Below, piece after piece: positions 23,501 through 35,365 of a stretch of DNA of 64,000 bases. The translations under genes were made by a program, and so were the position numbers. Under the pieces are notes generated by a model, which saw nothing but the letters and a program-made list of their open reading frames with translations, did no database searches and was not told where the DNA came from. The stretch is from Gnetum montanum (lineage: Eukaryota; Streptophyta; Gnetopsida; Gnetales; Gnetaceae): positions 524,355 through 588,354 of the forward strand of contig MNCI01014449.1 of assembly GCA_015680685.1 (NCBI GenBank), written 5' to 3'. Position 1 is the stretch's first letter. Every line of letters starts with the position of its first letter.

Positions 23501-24377
23501 GAGTCTAGAGTGTGATCATTTACCATCAGTAAATGGGGTAGGCGGATTAGGTGCTGGATTAACCCTTTGAGAAAGAATGGGCCCATTCGAGGACCAATCC
23601 TCATGCAACCAACTACGAACTTGGTAGTGCTCAAAAGCCCTTGAGAATTTCCTATGGTAGTCAACAATGGCAGCTCTTATTTGGTCTAGTACTGTAGTAG
23701 GAAGGGTGGGGCCTGCCATAAATTTTTCCAATGTTGTGCACGTTAAGGCAAGCCCACCATCATCATCACGCATCCCATGCTCATCAAAATGGGGCTTGCA
23801 TAGGAGAATAACATTTACGCTTAAGTAACAACATAATTTTAAGAGAATCAAGAAATTAAAGCAAAACACAAAAGAGCATACTTGTCCACCCTATACACCA
23901 TCCCTGGTGGGTTTTGGAACAGCGTGTGAACACAGAAAGCTAGAAAAAGTGTGTTGCTACTATTATAATGGCTACAAGTGGGCAGTTCCCATACACGAGT
24001 CAAGGGACGAGTAGACCTAGGATCCTCAAGAGGGCCTCCCTCAACTGTAAAAAGTCCCTCATCTATGTTAGTAATGAAGGCAAGCATGTCTTGTGTAGAT
24101 TCAGGCAACATTGTTTCAATGATATCACAGGCCAACTGCTCACTTAAATGAGACCATATAACTATGCTGAAACTTTGTAAAAAAAATGAAAAAATGCACC
24201 AACATTGGGATGGAACCATATCACATGAGGCCCAATGCGCATGTCATAAGGAGGTATGTCCAGTCCAAAGGGACCAAACCAAGCAAGTACAACAACGAGC
24301 TCAACCATAAGGAGGGAAGGTTTAGGCCCCCTACATACAGCCATAACCTTAGGTAAGTAAAGAGTCCAAGTGCTCAA
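20583..24377 (-). pseudogene. Antisense, intron-bearing gene-like region inside the outer element
   Basis: Eight coding blocks run on the minus strand: about 24377-24200, 24165-23882, 23794-23524, 23430-22387, 22268-21990, 21909-21700, 21593-20815 and 20675-20583. They are separated by short introns with good GT-AG ends (donors such as ATGGTAAATG and TTTGGTACGT; acceptors such as TTACCGCAG and TTGTTATAG). The largest block codes WVRGVKVSFHLTAEFLSNLF, then LYPLFRARAFPKSL and LQTGMRYNWAQFLGS. This resembles the 'putative plant transposon protein' domain found in accessory ORFs of plant gypsy elements. Later blocks are acidic and then coiled-coil-like (EREEKKDLQSHYDF). The C-terminus is GDQPPPSTDA and a stop at 20583. 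At least four in-frame stops show that it is no longer intact. The 5' start was not found. Function unknown. Confidence 0.65.
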
Positions 24378-24663
24378 AATAATATAAAATCACATAAACC
24401 AGAACACATTTAAATACATAGCCTCGCCCCATGAGACAAGGACATCAATATTTATTTGGTGTATTTAACGCTCGCTAGGGATACATTGAAATTTTTCAAA
24501 AAATAGTTTATTACAAGCAACATAAAATCAAAACGTAGCGGACACTGAACTTAGCAAAAATTGAATCACCATGGCCTATACATAGGTCAAACAAGGAAAA
24601 ACATGTCGAAAACAAAAAGAAAAGAAACCCCAACAAAAGGAAACGCTGCCCATGGAAGGACAC

Positions 24664-25009
24664 CCACGTTACTCACGTTGTGCGTGCCTAGTGTACTCAC
24701 ACTGGACGCGCCGGAACTCACGCTGTGGTTCCCTCTGTTTGCTCACGCTGGGGTTTCTCCTGGCACTCACACTAGGGTTTCTCCTAGCACTCACGCTGGG
24801 ATTTCTCCTAGCACTCACACTGGGATTTCTCCTAGCACTCATGCTGGGCTTATTCCTGGCACTCATGTTGGTCCTATTCTTGGCACACACACTGCCTCTG
24901 CCCAAGAAACACATGCTACCTATTTGCTGCAACTCATGCTGGGGGTTTTCCCTGACACTCATGTTGAGCATCCCTGTGGCACTCATGCTGAGCATCCCTG
25001 CAACCCACG
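24664..25009 (+). repeat. 24-bp minisatellite, about 14 units
   Basis: Units begin ACTCACGCTGGG or close variants and continue TTTCTCCTAGC, with an exact 24-base spacing in the core (24745-24890) and looser copies on both sides. The array is open on both strands because 24 is a multiple of three, so open frames here are artefacts. It ends exactly where the RNase H sequence starts, in the place expected for reverse transcriptase. Confidence 0.9.
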
Positions 25010-26560
25010 CTTGTAGTTCAGGGAGATTCACAGTTAGTCATTAATCAACTCACTGAGGTTTACACATGCGAGGCTCTCCACTTGCAATCATACTATGATT
25101 TGACCAAACATCTGCTAAAGCAATTAATAGACGTGGATATACAACATGTCCCTAGAAGCGAAAACACCATTGCCGATGCACTTGCTACACTAGCCCTAAA
25201 CATGACACTTGAAATGTTCCATGTGTTGCCTAGTTCTATAACAAATTGTGCCAAACCTATAACCGAAGCTCTCGATGAAATGCCCATAGCATCCGTTAGC
25301 ACAACACACGCAGTAGAGTGGTACGATAACATAAAGGAGTACCTTCTACAAGGCGAACCTCCACAACATTTGACAAACACTCAAAAAGATGTAGTGCAAA
25401 AACGCTCTCGGCAATATGCATTAATAGGAGACACATTGTGTCGCAAATCCTATGAAGGCATTCTGTTGATGTGCGTTAGTAGTATCAATGGTCAAACGAT
25501 TATAGAATAGGTCCACAAAGGACTTTGTGGAGGGCACATAGCACCCAAAGCAATGGCAACAAAGATTAGATGCTTGGGCTACTACTGGCCACACATGGAG
25601 TATGATTGCTTCTCCAAGGTCAGGACATGTAACATTTGTCAAAGGCATAGTAACCTAATACATGTGTCGCCTAACAAATTGCACACAACGCAAATCACAT
25701 GGCCATTCCAAAGATGGGGATTAGACATCATTGGACCGATAACGCCACCATATTCTACAGGACATAGCTTCATTATCACTGCTACTGAATACTTCACAAA
25801 GTGGGTGGAAGCTATTCCCCTTAGGAAGACCACTTCTAAACATGTTTGCACTTTCATACTAGAAAATGTTATGACTCGTTTGGTATTCCAATGACCATTG
25901 TTACCGACAATGGGCCATAATTTAGCAGTGTAGATACTAAAATTTTTTGTGAAAGCTTGGGTATTAAACATGCATTCTCGTCACCTTACTACCCACAGAG
26001 CAATGGTCAAGTGGAGGCTACAAACAAAACTGTCATCGTGGTGCTCAAAAAGATGCTATATCAGAGCAAGAGGCGATGGCACGAACAATTAGTCTACGCA
26101 TTATGGGCATATAGAATGACACATCAGACATCTATAGGTAAAACTCCATATAGTCTTGTATACGGATCTGAAGTTGTTTCACCTTTGGAGTTACAGGTTC
26201 CCTTGTTGCAAATAGCTCTCTCAGGCCTCCTCAATGAAAGCTAAAGCAATGAACTATGCATTGTTGACCTTGACTCGATGGAGGAGGAACATGTACGAAT
26301 GCTTGATCAAATCGAGTGGTACTAGAAACAAGAACGGCAATGACACAAACACGATCTGCATAAGTTCCCAATTAAGGAAGGAGACCTAGTCCTTAAGGCC
26401 ATCCGCGAACATCCAAAAAAATTCTCAGCTAATTGGGAAGGGCCTTACTTAGTCACCAAGGCATACAATAACGGAGCATTCAAACTTGCTGACATGGATA
26501 AGAACGAGCTCGCTAATCCCACAAATCACCTGTACTTGAAACGGTACTATGTCCGATGAA
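25010..26560 (+). pseudogene. RNase H and integrase of a Tat-type Ty3/gypsy element
   Basis: RNase H starts at about 25016 (VVQGDSQLVINQL) and ends with HVPRSENTIADALATLAL. Integrase follows. Its zinc finger keeps H..H..C..C (HKGLCGGH and CNICQRH), and the core keeps all three acids: D in WGLDIIGP, D in VTDNGP, and E in GQVEATNK. The C-terminal part (GDLVLKAIREHPKKF, NWEGPYLVTKAYNNGAFKL and LKRYYVR) is typical of the Tat lineage. Damage includes a stop at 25508, a stop or frame change near 25890-25920 and further stops near 26240-26340. No reverse transcriptase is present upstream. It could belong to the outer element or to a separate, truncated insertion. Confidence 0.9.
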
Positions 26561-26569
26561 CTTGAGGTA

Positions 26570-26905
26570 CGTAACGGTCTTGGCATCACGACCTAAAACT
26601 GATACCATAGAACAGTCCTGGGACTATGACTTGAAACTGGCACCATAGTGTGTCCTGGAGTCATGACAGTAAACTGACACCACAGAGATCCATCCGGTAT
26701 GACACTAAACTACCACATTTATCTGCCATGACATGAAACTAACATGCAAAGTCCACTAAGACTATAAACTAGTTTACCTCTTCATAGTCCGCTATGACTG
26801 TAAACTGGCAATGCACCGTCTGTTACGACGCTAAACTGGCATCATCCAAAGGGTTATGACATGAAACTAACTCGCAACAGTCTGCTAACACTATAAACTG
26901 GCGAC
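26570..26905 (+). repeat. Imperfect ~37-bp repeats after integrase
   Basis: About nine diverged copies of a motif like CTATGACTGTAAACTGGCA follow the integrase stop (for example near 26613, 26668, 26715, 26770, 26790, 26830, 26870 and 26890). Spacing varies from about 30 to 60 bases. No coding potential. Confidence 0.6.
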
Positions 26906-28212
26906 ATCATCAACGACCAGACAATACTTGAAAAGATATGTTTTTGCAATTAGTTGTACGTGTTCCACAAAGACTTGCTGCATAACTTGTCTCATGGACC
27001 CTGATGAAGCTGATGCTGTTCATGATTTTGTCTACTTTGAAATTACACATGTTGGCTCTATCTCCTTGGTTGTTTTCAAGTTTAAAGTCCTTAGTTAACC
27101 AAATCATTTATTGTTCTCTTGTCTCCTTGGAGTTGTGTTTGCAAGATGACATGCCTGAGGCATTCGCGCATAGATGCACTTCATCATGATGACAAGGTCT
27201 CACATTCTTCCTGACGCACGCAACTAGGTTAATCAATCTGTTCATAAGTACATTCCTGACTCCTGATGCATTCCCTATTCCCCATCATGTTCCCCTTATC
27301 CTATTCAATTACGCCCTATTGATATATTCTACTCATCCCAAAGCTCTTGATACATTGTTGCTCACTATGATTCTCTAAGCAGTTGCAACACAAAACATAG
27401 TACATGGTACATGATACAAATGCAAACGCATGAACACGAGTATAGCACTGAAAGCAAACTCTTCCAAAAAGAACAAAAAAAACAAGAAAAACAAACAAAA
27501 AGAAAAGAAAAAGAACAAAAAGATCAAAGAGCAAAATGTACAGAAAAGGTCTTCATGACCCTATGGACAACATAGACCAAAGACCATTGGCTCTTCTCAT
27601 ACAAGCCCCAGGCAAGAAGGCAATTATCTTAGAAAAATAGTTACACTCGTGTCTCAAAAGATCATGTTGCACATCATCACATGGCTTTGGATGTTTACAA
27701 CGGGCTCCCGTAAACACTCTACAAGAGTCCCGTTTCTCCAAAGAATGCACTTCCTATGTCTTGGTTTCGAGTTTGCTAAACACTGGCTACTGACAAGGAC
27801 CAAAAATAGGGCTTGTTCACGTGAGAGCATTCCTCTCTCACAATTCCAACAGCAATTATAACCTTTGATCAACTCTTGATTTTCCCAGTTACAACCAATC
27901 CCCTTGCATCTTGAACTGCACTTCCCCAAACCCATGTACATTTGAACACGGTGCGATGATGTCTAGCTAGGGACTGATGGACAATGCTTAGTACTTGGTT
28001 GGTCATGGTGTTTTGTACTTCTTTGTCAACGTCTCTCGGGTGGATTCCTCCAGATGTCAACAAAGAGAGGCCAATGAAACACCACTAATTTTGGCCTAAC
28101 ACTTTGAAATGAGAACAACTCATAGCCTTTTGAGCTTTCAGGAGGAAAAAATTTGACTAAGGCATGGAACTCATGTTGGGCTTGTTAAGCTAGCTTGCCC
28201 TCAGCATGAGCT
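26906..28212. other. Non-coding stretch of the outer element
   Basis: Short open frames only. An A-rich run lies at 27468-27535. No domain is recognisable. Confidence 0.4.
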
Positions 28213-28585
28213 ACTCCAACGACTTCAAGATCAAGTCAAAATGGTCCAATCTAAGGGTGCAAGCCATCCTCAATGGCTGTTGTTGTCCACTTCAAGTTTC
28301 AGCATTCGGGAGTTCAAATTTCGGGCCAAATTGTACAAATTTTCTCACTCACACTGAGGTCACGCTGGCAGCGTGACTCCAACGTGACCAACTCTGAGAG
28401 CCTCAAAATCAAGTCGAAATGGTCTCACTTCCTAGGTGCAAGTCATCCTTAGGGTTCATTATTGACAACTTCAAGTCCCAACCTCTAGAATTCCAGATTT
28501 TAGGTCCAAAATTACAAACTTTTTGTGGCTCACGCTGTGGTCATGCTGAGCTCATGCTAGCAGCGTGAGTCCAGCGTGAGCTACC
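28213..28585 (+). repeat. Two ~190-bp direct repeats ending in CACGCTG/CAGCGTG palindromes
   Basis: Both copies carry AAGTC(A/G)AAATGGTC, then GGTGCAAG, CATCCT, AACTTCAAGT and a closing palindromic part: CACGCTGGCAGCGTG in copy 1, and AGCAGCGTGAGTCCAGCGTG in copy 2. The CACGCTG word is also the core of the 24-bp minisatellite at 24664. Confidence 0.65.
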
Positions 28586-30358
28586 AAAAGTGGGTCAAGA
28601 CAAGACACATCCAAGCTCAGTTTTCAACATGCAATTCACTCTTAGGGTTAATCATAGCCAGGCAATTTTTGCACTCAAAGAATAGGCTTCAAAGATCAAA
28701 AATTGNTGCATGTCCAATTCACACACAACTGTCCATCAAACATGTGTCACATGATTCATTTCCATCTCATCTCTCAGTCGTTAATCTTATCCATGCATTC
28801 TGCACCCGAGCCTAGCCCAAACCTTATAAATACCCTATCCATTCGGATAAATGCAATGGGCAATTTTGAAGGTGGATGGCTTAGGAAACATTGACTAGCA
28901 ACTTTTGGACGCTTGGGCACACGTGACTCCTAGCATCCAAGCACATCACCCCGGGGGCTTAGCACTTGACTTGCCATCCACACACGCAGCTACGCTTTGA
29001 CTAGTGCACATTCATTCTAAGTAATACAATACAGTTCATTTTTTCCTTTCATTATATTGTTTACTCTATTTTAAATTTAGTTTACGCTTTGTTTACAATA
29101 CAGTTCTGTATACATTCTATTTGCATTTCGTGCATCACTGTTTACATTTCGTACGTCATCAATTACGATAACCCCAGCGCAAACCATAGCTTATGCTCGG
29201 GGAAGTCCTTAGTTGATTTGCGTGTAGACCATCCAAGGCACTCTGCCTTCATTTTCTTTTCCAACTTTCCCTCACATGAAGGCAGGGTTGGCTGTGTCCC
29301 TCCGACAATCTTTCGGTGTTTGTTTTTTCTTCCCTTCCAGCCTTACGTCGATGATTTCGGTCAACATAGGTGGATGTGGAGACAAGTGCAGGAGGTGATG
29401 AGGGAATTGACAAAGCAGTGAAGTGCTCACAATGGTGCATGGTTTGAGTGCAACTTAAGTGTCAGGTAAATAGAAAGTAGGTGGCCATGTTGCACGAGAG
29501 GTAACAGTGAGGGTTTTCTACTCTTGTTGGCAATGTGGCTAGTTAAGAAAACTCATTAAAGTAGGCAAAGAAGGGAGGGCATAGGCAACAAAGGTATAAA
29601 GCGTAGCGTAGCATGAGGTGCAAGCATGCGACATCAAAGATTTATTGTGATGCATGTAGTTAGGGTTTTGGGCAGCAAAACAACATAAGGCATAGGGTGG
29701 TAATGCGTGAGCAGGTGCAACAGCGAGTAGTGTGCAACGTGGGCAAGGCAAGTCATGATGGAAAAAACATGGTGATAGACAAGCAGGCATGGTAATGAGG
29801 ACTGACAACAAGCAACAACCTAGACAGTGGTTATGTGGCAAATGTGGAGACAAACAACAATGAAGGTAGGAGCTGGGATTTTGGGAGTAGATTTTACAAG
29901 GCGCAATAGGTGATATCAACCGAAACATAAAATAAATATTTAAAAGGAAAAGGTATATAGCTACCTGTAAATTTGATTTGCTGAGCTTTGTTTTGCAGAA
30001 AGTAAGGCATCATTTGCAATTTATGATACATCAGTGTTCATGAGCACTAGCAATAATCTTCTTGTTAACTATAGCAATACCCTTGGACTAAAAGAGCATC
30101 AATTATATTTAATTGGATACTACTCTCACCTTGGATTGTTAGTTTGATTATTGTTTTTTATTAGTAAAAACTTATCATTTTGCTGGTAATTTCCAGTTAG
30201 ATTTAGGGTCTCATGATGTAAGAATAAGGCCCTATTTACGGGCAAGGTTGGCATCAACGAGTGATTTGATGATCATCATCAAACACTCATAAAGAGAGCA
30301 CATTATTAGGGATGGAGTAAGAATCAACCTTTTCCATAATAATTTCAGAATAGACCAC
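28586..30358 (+). other. LTR-like promoter region and non-coding stretch
   Basis: ACCTTATAAATACCC near 28822 looks like a TATA box downstream of the palindromic repeats, the arrangement seen in LTR U3 regions. T-rich sequence follows to about 29160, and CTCGGGGAAG lies near 29195. I could not find TG...CA ends, a second copy or a target duplication, so calling it an LTR remnant is inference. 29400-30358 shows no gene. Confidence 0.35.
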
Positions 30359-32219
30359 ATGGAAGACTTCACTTCAAAAGAAGTAAAAACACAATTGCAA
30401 AATTCTCCCATGTGGCCTATTTTTACTTCTAGTGGAGAAGAAACCTATCTCTTTTGGAACAACAGGAAGCTAGATGCCATGGTAAAAATCAAGGACATTA
30501 GATTGTCCTACTCATTAGAGTCCATCTCTCAGGTGCTTAGGTTTCCAGAAATGTGGGCAACATTGTCAGAGATATCAACTCAAGTAGACCCAAAGGTGAA
30601 AAAGGAGTGCATCAGAGTACACCACACTAACAAAGGCAAAAAAGGTGTATTTTAAGATTGTACCCTACCACCTTAATTTGACAGTGAGGCTAAGCAAAGT
30701 AACAGCCTTCTTTGCTCGTGCTTGTGCTACTCTAAGTAGAAAATTTCTAGTCAATCTCCCACAGCTAATCTATCTTGAGATATAGAAGCACTTCAAGAAA
30801 AACAAGCATAGGAAAAAGATACTTCCCTTCCTATGCTTGATTTGAAAATTGTGCAAAAGGGGAGGGATAGCCCACTACTCAAATGACACACTTCAACATA
30901 ATCCTATCACCTCTTGGGTAGAAATGATGAAAGATAAACTTCTTCCAAAAGTTCAAAAAGAGAAGTAGCAATCACCACCACCCACTCATGAAGCAACATC
31001 AAAGGCTCATGCTGCCATCAAGTGCATGTAAAAACTTCATAAGCAACTCTTGTAGCAGTAGCAAGCAAGATTGAGTGATGATCCCTTTATCTATTGACCA
31101 ACCCTAAGTCACTTGAACAAGGTCACTCGTACCATCAGCTGGTTGGAGAAGATGATGCCACTATTTACTACCCAATGAGTGTAAGCACCTGTGTGTTCTA
31201 ATCCTAATGTTTGAGAGATGATAGTGTCTCTCCCAAGGCAAAAATAATTTTTATAATCTTTGGAAATGTCGTTACCTTCTCGGTGCACCTAGAGGATGAT
31301 GAGGGGGCAACTGTCCTAGTGATGCAGCACCATGGGTAGGAGACAATGGCACAGATTATGGCTAATTGAGTGGCTAAACCACTCCATGCTCCTATAACTA
31401 TCATTCTCAATGTTGCTGCACTTTAGGATGTGCAAACATTTGCAAGAGCTAATGGAAGGCTAAGCGTAGCCCAACACAAGGAAGTGCTAGACCGACTGGC
31501 TAGAATTAGGCAACCACTTTTAGAGGTCTTTGATCCTCCAAATGACATCACTACAACCCAGTCAACACTCTTCAAGGCTAGGGACAAGTCCATCATCACC
31601 AATGCCCAACTTGAAGCAACCATGACTAAAAATTGGTGCTTCGTTGTTGTAGTTACAGAATTAAGGACCTGCCTCACTAATCCAATAGTTCTTAGCTAGG
31701 CCATAACTAAAGATGAAGTTTTCTTGTATCTTCAAAAAAAAACTCAAAATAACCAAGAATGCTAAGGAGACTATGATCTTCAATGAATCCATAACAACAA
31801 TAATGGCTTGTAACACTAAGAAGAACTTAATGGAGATGTGCAAGGACAATGTAGTTCTGACCAAGGACAATCATCACCTATGTAATGTTGAAGCTCAGAA
31901 GGACTAGATGGTTGAATTCTTGAGACAACAATAGGAGCATCTTGCCAAGGAAACCATGGATTTGAGGAGGTTGGCAGTAGAAAATTGCAATCTCTTGATG
32001 AAAGAAGTCCATGCTCTTCACTAGAAATCAACAATTGAGATCATCACTTAGAAGAATGAGGCCCTCAAGTTTGAAACGGTCAAGAACCATTACAAGGACA
32101 AGGTTGTCCTTCAAAAGGAAATCAATGAAAAAGAAATCAAACTAGCAAAATAATAAATAAAAGAAGCCCTCCAGTAGCTCTAACAAGGAGGTGATGTGTG
32201 GCAACCCATCTTTGATGGA
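30359..32219 (+). pseudogene. Sense accessory ORF of the outer element, part 1
   Basis: It starts MEDFTSKEVKTQLQNS and contains VKIKDIRLSYSLESISQVL, similar in kind to the antisense ORF's VKVSFHLTAEFLSNLF. It looks like an accessory protein of a gypsy element. Many stops interrupt it. Later open pieces (for example VQTFARANGRLSVAQHKEVL at 31430) and charged segments suggest a long coiled-coil protein. The nested element at 32220 cuts it; the frame continues at 39244. Confidence 0.55.
32215..32219 (+). repeat. Target site duplication ATGGA, left copy
   Basis: ATGGA immediately precedes the left LTR of the nested element and recurs directly after its right LTR at 39239-39243. Confidence 0.85.
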
Positions 32220-33080
32220 TGATGGGATGCGATATCGCATGGGCCATGATATCGTGTCCGCTACGATATCGCATCCCCCGTGATATCATGTACGCGATAT
32301 CGCGTCGTCCCCCGCAATATCGTGTACGCGATATCGTGGTGCATCGTCATATCTATAAATAAGAGGCAGCTCTCCCTTGTTTCTCATCCCAGGCTTAGAA
32401 CGTAGTGAAACTGTGGTAGTTTGATCCCTCTAGAGATAGAATAGTTTCCATGTGCTCGCAATAGGAACTCCAAAGTGAACGGATCTTTATTCGAGCAAAC
32501 ATTGTACCTAAACACAAGTTTGTGTACAACAATAAAGACGAACTTCTTAGATAAACCTTGTAGTGCATGGAATAGGCTAATTAGGATTTTATTTATTATT
32601 ATTTACTATTTAACATTTAAATGCTTTATTAGAAATTAAATCTTTCTCAACTCTTCTCTCCTAGTTAAGTGCCTGAGTACGATCGCATCGAGCATGTGCG
32701 TTACGCGTAGTGATCCCAGCAACGACTAGCGTTTGGTAACCACGGTTGCATTGGTTCAAGGTGTGAATGGTAAGTGGGAATGGATGCTGACGCTAGGTTA
32801 ATTCAGACTTAGTTAGTTAGTTAGAGTTAGTAATTAGTCTCTTCAACCCTTCACCTCAATAGCATAAGAGATAAAACAGAAAAAGCTATAAAAATCATAT
32901 ACCTCAAACTTACTTAACCATACACCGTGACAACTACAAATAAGTCTAGGAAGACAACGAATAATTAACCTTAAGTGTTCCATGAGGCGTGTAGGCACTT
33001 AGTCTATGGAGTTCGATTGGATCGCACATGTTACGCTTGTATTTGTATGGTTGAGTGTAGGGGTACCTCGCCACTCATCA
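32220..33080 (+). repeat. 5' LTR of the nested element (861 bp)
   Basis: It starts TGATGGGATGCG and ends GCCACTCATCA. Seven GATATC-centred units (one degraded) lie at about 32229-32340, followed by CATATCTATAAATAAGAG, a probable TATA region at about 32350-32360. Confidence 0.93.
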
Positions 33081-33081
33081 T

Positions 33082-33099
33082 TGGCACTGTTGCCGGGGA
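33082..33099 (+). promoter_or_regulatory. Primer-binding site, tRNA-Asp type
   Basis: TGGCACTGTTGCCGGGGA starts one base after the LTR. It differs at two positions from TGGCGCCGTTGCCGGGGA, the complement of the plant tRNA-Asp 3' end as I know it. Confidence 0.85.
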
Positions 33100-33224
33100 C
33101 TAAGTGTTTGTGCGCTAAGTAGAACATAAGAGATCATTCACATCATTGGGAGCTTAAATAAACCTTAGGGTTAATTAAATAAGAAAAAAATTATAATGGT
33201 TAATTAGCACATCGATAAGACACA

Positions 33225-35146
33225 ATGTCTTCTTCTTCTTCTCATAAGAGCAATACACCACCTAGGGATAATACAAAGAACAGTCAGCAGTCTAAAACAC
33301 ATAACCTAAATCCGCCAGTTCCTCAACAATATAGGGTGGAATATACTCATCCCGATGAGTATATACCTAATTTTACTTGTATCCTCCATCAGGATAAACA
33401 AATGCACTGGAGAGACTTGCAAGGTAACATAGTGTTACCTCCGAATCGTGCAGTCCCCAACATGCTCCTCCATGCTCTGGCACAGATCGGCATGACTCAG
33501 CTCTATGCTGAGTACGTTATAGGAGATTTTGACATGAGGGATTACAATCCCACAGCCACACAATGTTTAAGGGACTCAAGGCAGGAGAGCCAACACACAT
33601 TGTTGAAGGACAAAGAGGTCCCGCACATCCTAAGTGAAATAGGAGATGGTGAACCACTCATAACAGGTTCTCTATCAAAGGATGTTTCCCCTCCTAATGA
33701 TAGTGAGGAGGTGGGGTATTAGAACCTATGCTTCACGATACACAACCCTGGTTTTGATCCCCATGAACACCAGTTGTTCATTGAGGGAACAACAACACAT
33801 GACAAGGACGGGCACTCAGATCATCATCATGATCGAGGCCGAGGCCACAGAAGAGAAGGTAGGAAACATCGTCATGGTGATGGTTCTCCTTCTTCTTTTC
33901 CTTCTTCACATCATTCACCCTCCCTTCCACCTATGGGCACAATCATAGAGAGCATAACGGTGAGGATAGAGGTAGGCAAAATGAGAGAGCTCGACGAGAA
34001 AGTTGAGAGAGAGGACAAGGGCATGAACGAAGGGAAAGTAGGGAACAACGGAGACATCATAGACGTCATGAAAGAGATGATCATGATGAACCCCTACTTG
34101 CCACCCAAGGTATGTTAAATATAACGGAGGCAGTGAGAATACCAACAAGGCATTTAAAGGACAGTCGGATCAAGTGCTTAGACATGAACAATATCCCACA
34201 GTTCGAAGGGGGATACAATGCAAATATGCAAAATCATTTACAAGCATTTCATGATGCCTGCGCCTTGTAAAACATAGAGAACGAGTGGCAGAAACTAAAG
34301 TTGTTTCCCAAGACACTCATAAAGGAAGCAGAGAGTTGGTACCGGTCCTTAGAATCAGAGACCATTAGGAGGTGGAGTACGATGTTAGAACTCTTCAATG
34401 ATAAATATCAAACATACTCCAAAGTGTCTAACTTGCGTAAGCAGATCCAAGGATGGAAGCAAGGTAATCATGAACCCTTGGATGCTGCCATGGGCCGCTA
34501 CTACGCATTGTTACATTGTTGCCCAGGCCATGGTTACGCACAACGGGATCAACTTTGCCACCTTGTATATGGGCTAAGGTACGAAACTAGGAGAACCCTT
34601 GCGACTTATGCCCAAGGGAGACTATCAGAACTTAGATCCCATGAAATTCAGCACTTGTTGGAACAAGTAGCCAAAGAAGAAGGGGAGCTACGAAAAAGGG
34701 AAAGTGTGGAAGAATATAACCGTGATCCCTCTCTTTAAAAGAAGGGAGTGAGATTTTGCGATGAAGAGGATGAGTCACCACTTGAAGAGTTGGTGAACAG
34801 AAAAACCTTATCGCTTCACAAGCTAACAATAGAAGTATCGGCTAAGGTAGACGAAGTATGGAGCTCCTTAGACAGTAAAATTGAAACTGTCCTGAAAATC
34901 GTAGAGGAGTCTAAGGAGGAACGAAGTAGTGACAAGAATAAGATAAAGCGGAGATATTCAGGCCCTGCACATGACAAGGGTAAGGGAAAAATAACTATCT
35001 CCGATGAGGTTGTGGATTCGGACATAGACGATGACGGTCGATGTGAGATCTGCCAATATGACCATCCTAAGGGATGTTGTCCAATCATCTCACATCTACA
35101 AGAGTCTGAGGTGTATGCACTCAACTTGAGACTCAATAGATGGTAG
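33225..35146 (+). pseudogene. gag of the nested element
   Basis: The N-terminal part (MSSSSSHKSNTPPRDN) is open to a TAG at 33720. The same frame continues with a His/Arg-rich stretch (DHHHDRGRGHRREG) and then shifts frame near 33940. The core (LFPKTLIKEAESWYRSLES, then VSNLRKQIQGWKQG and IQHLLEQVAKEEGEL) is a retrotransposon Gag domain; a stop lies at about 34268. Downstream are another stop near 34736, a helical segment (AKVDEVWSSLDSKIETVLK) and a zinc-knuckle-like CEICQYDHPKGCC. It makes the particle protein in related elements; here two or three lesions break it. Confidence 0.88.
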
Positions 35147-35365
35147 ACACCCCGAAGTTTACCTTATCCCCAAGGCAACCCAAGGCAGTTCCACCAACCG
35201 TTGACGTACTATCCAGGTGGAACTCTATCACAACCCATCGGACAACATCAGTAGTGGAAATATCCATAGTCATGGGGGATTCCACCGCCGAAACAACAAT
35301 ACCCTTACTGGAAGCTAGACCCATATGGATACTACGTGCAGTAGCCAATTTCTCCAAGTGACTCC

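Noticed and set aside
24561-25044. Three long open frames (both strands) rich in repeated LALTLGFL or SVSARRNP
   Set aside because: They come from the 24-bp minisatellite, which stays open in several frames because the unit is a multiple of three.
27316-27534. Phe/Leu-rich minus-strand open frame resembling a membrane protein
   Set aside because: It is the reverse of an A-rich run (AACAAAAAAAAC type); low complexity, not a gene.
29539-29928. 129-codon minus-strand open frame with many His, Cys and Pro
   Set aside because: It lies in a non-coding part of the retroelement, has no recognisable domain and no neighbouring exons.
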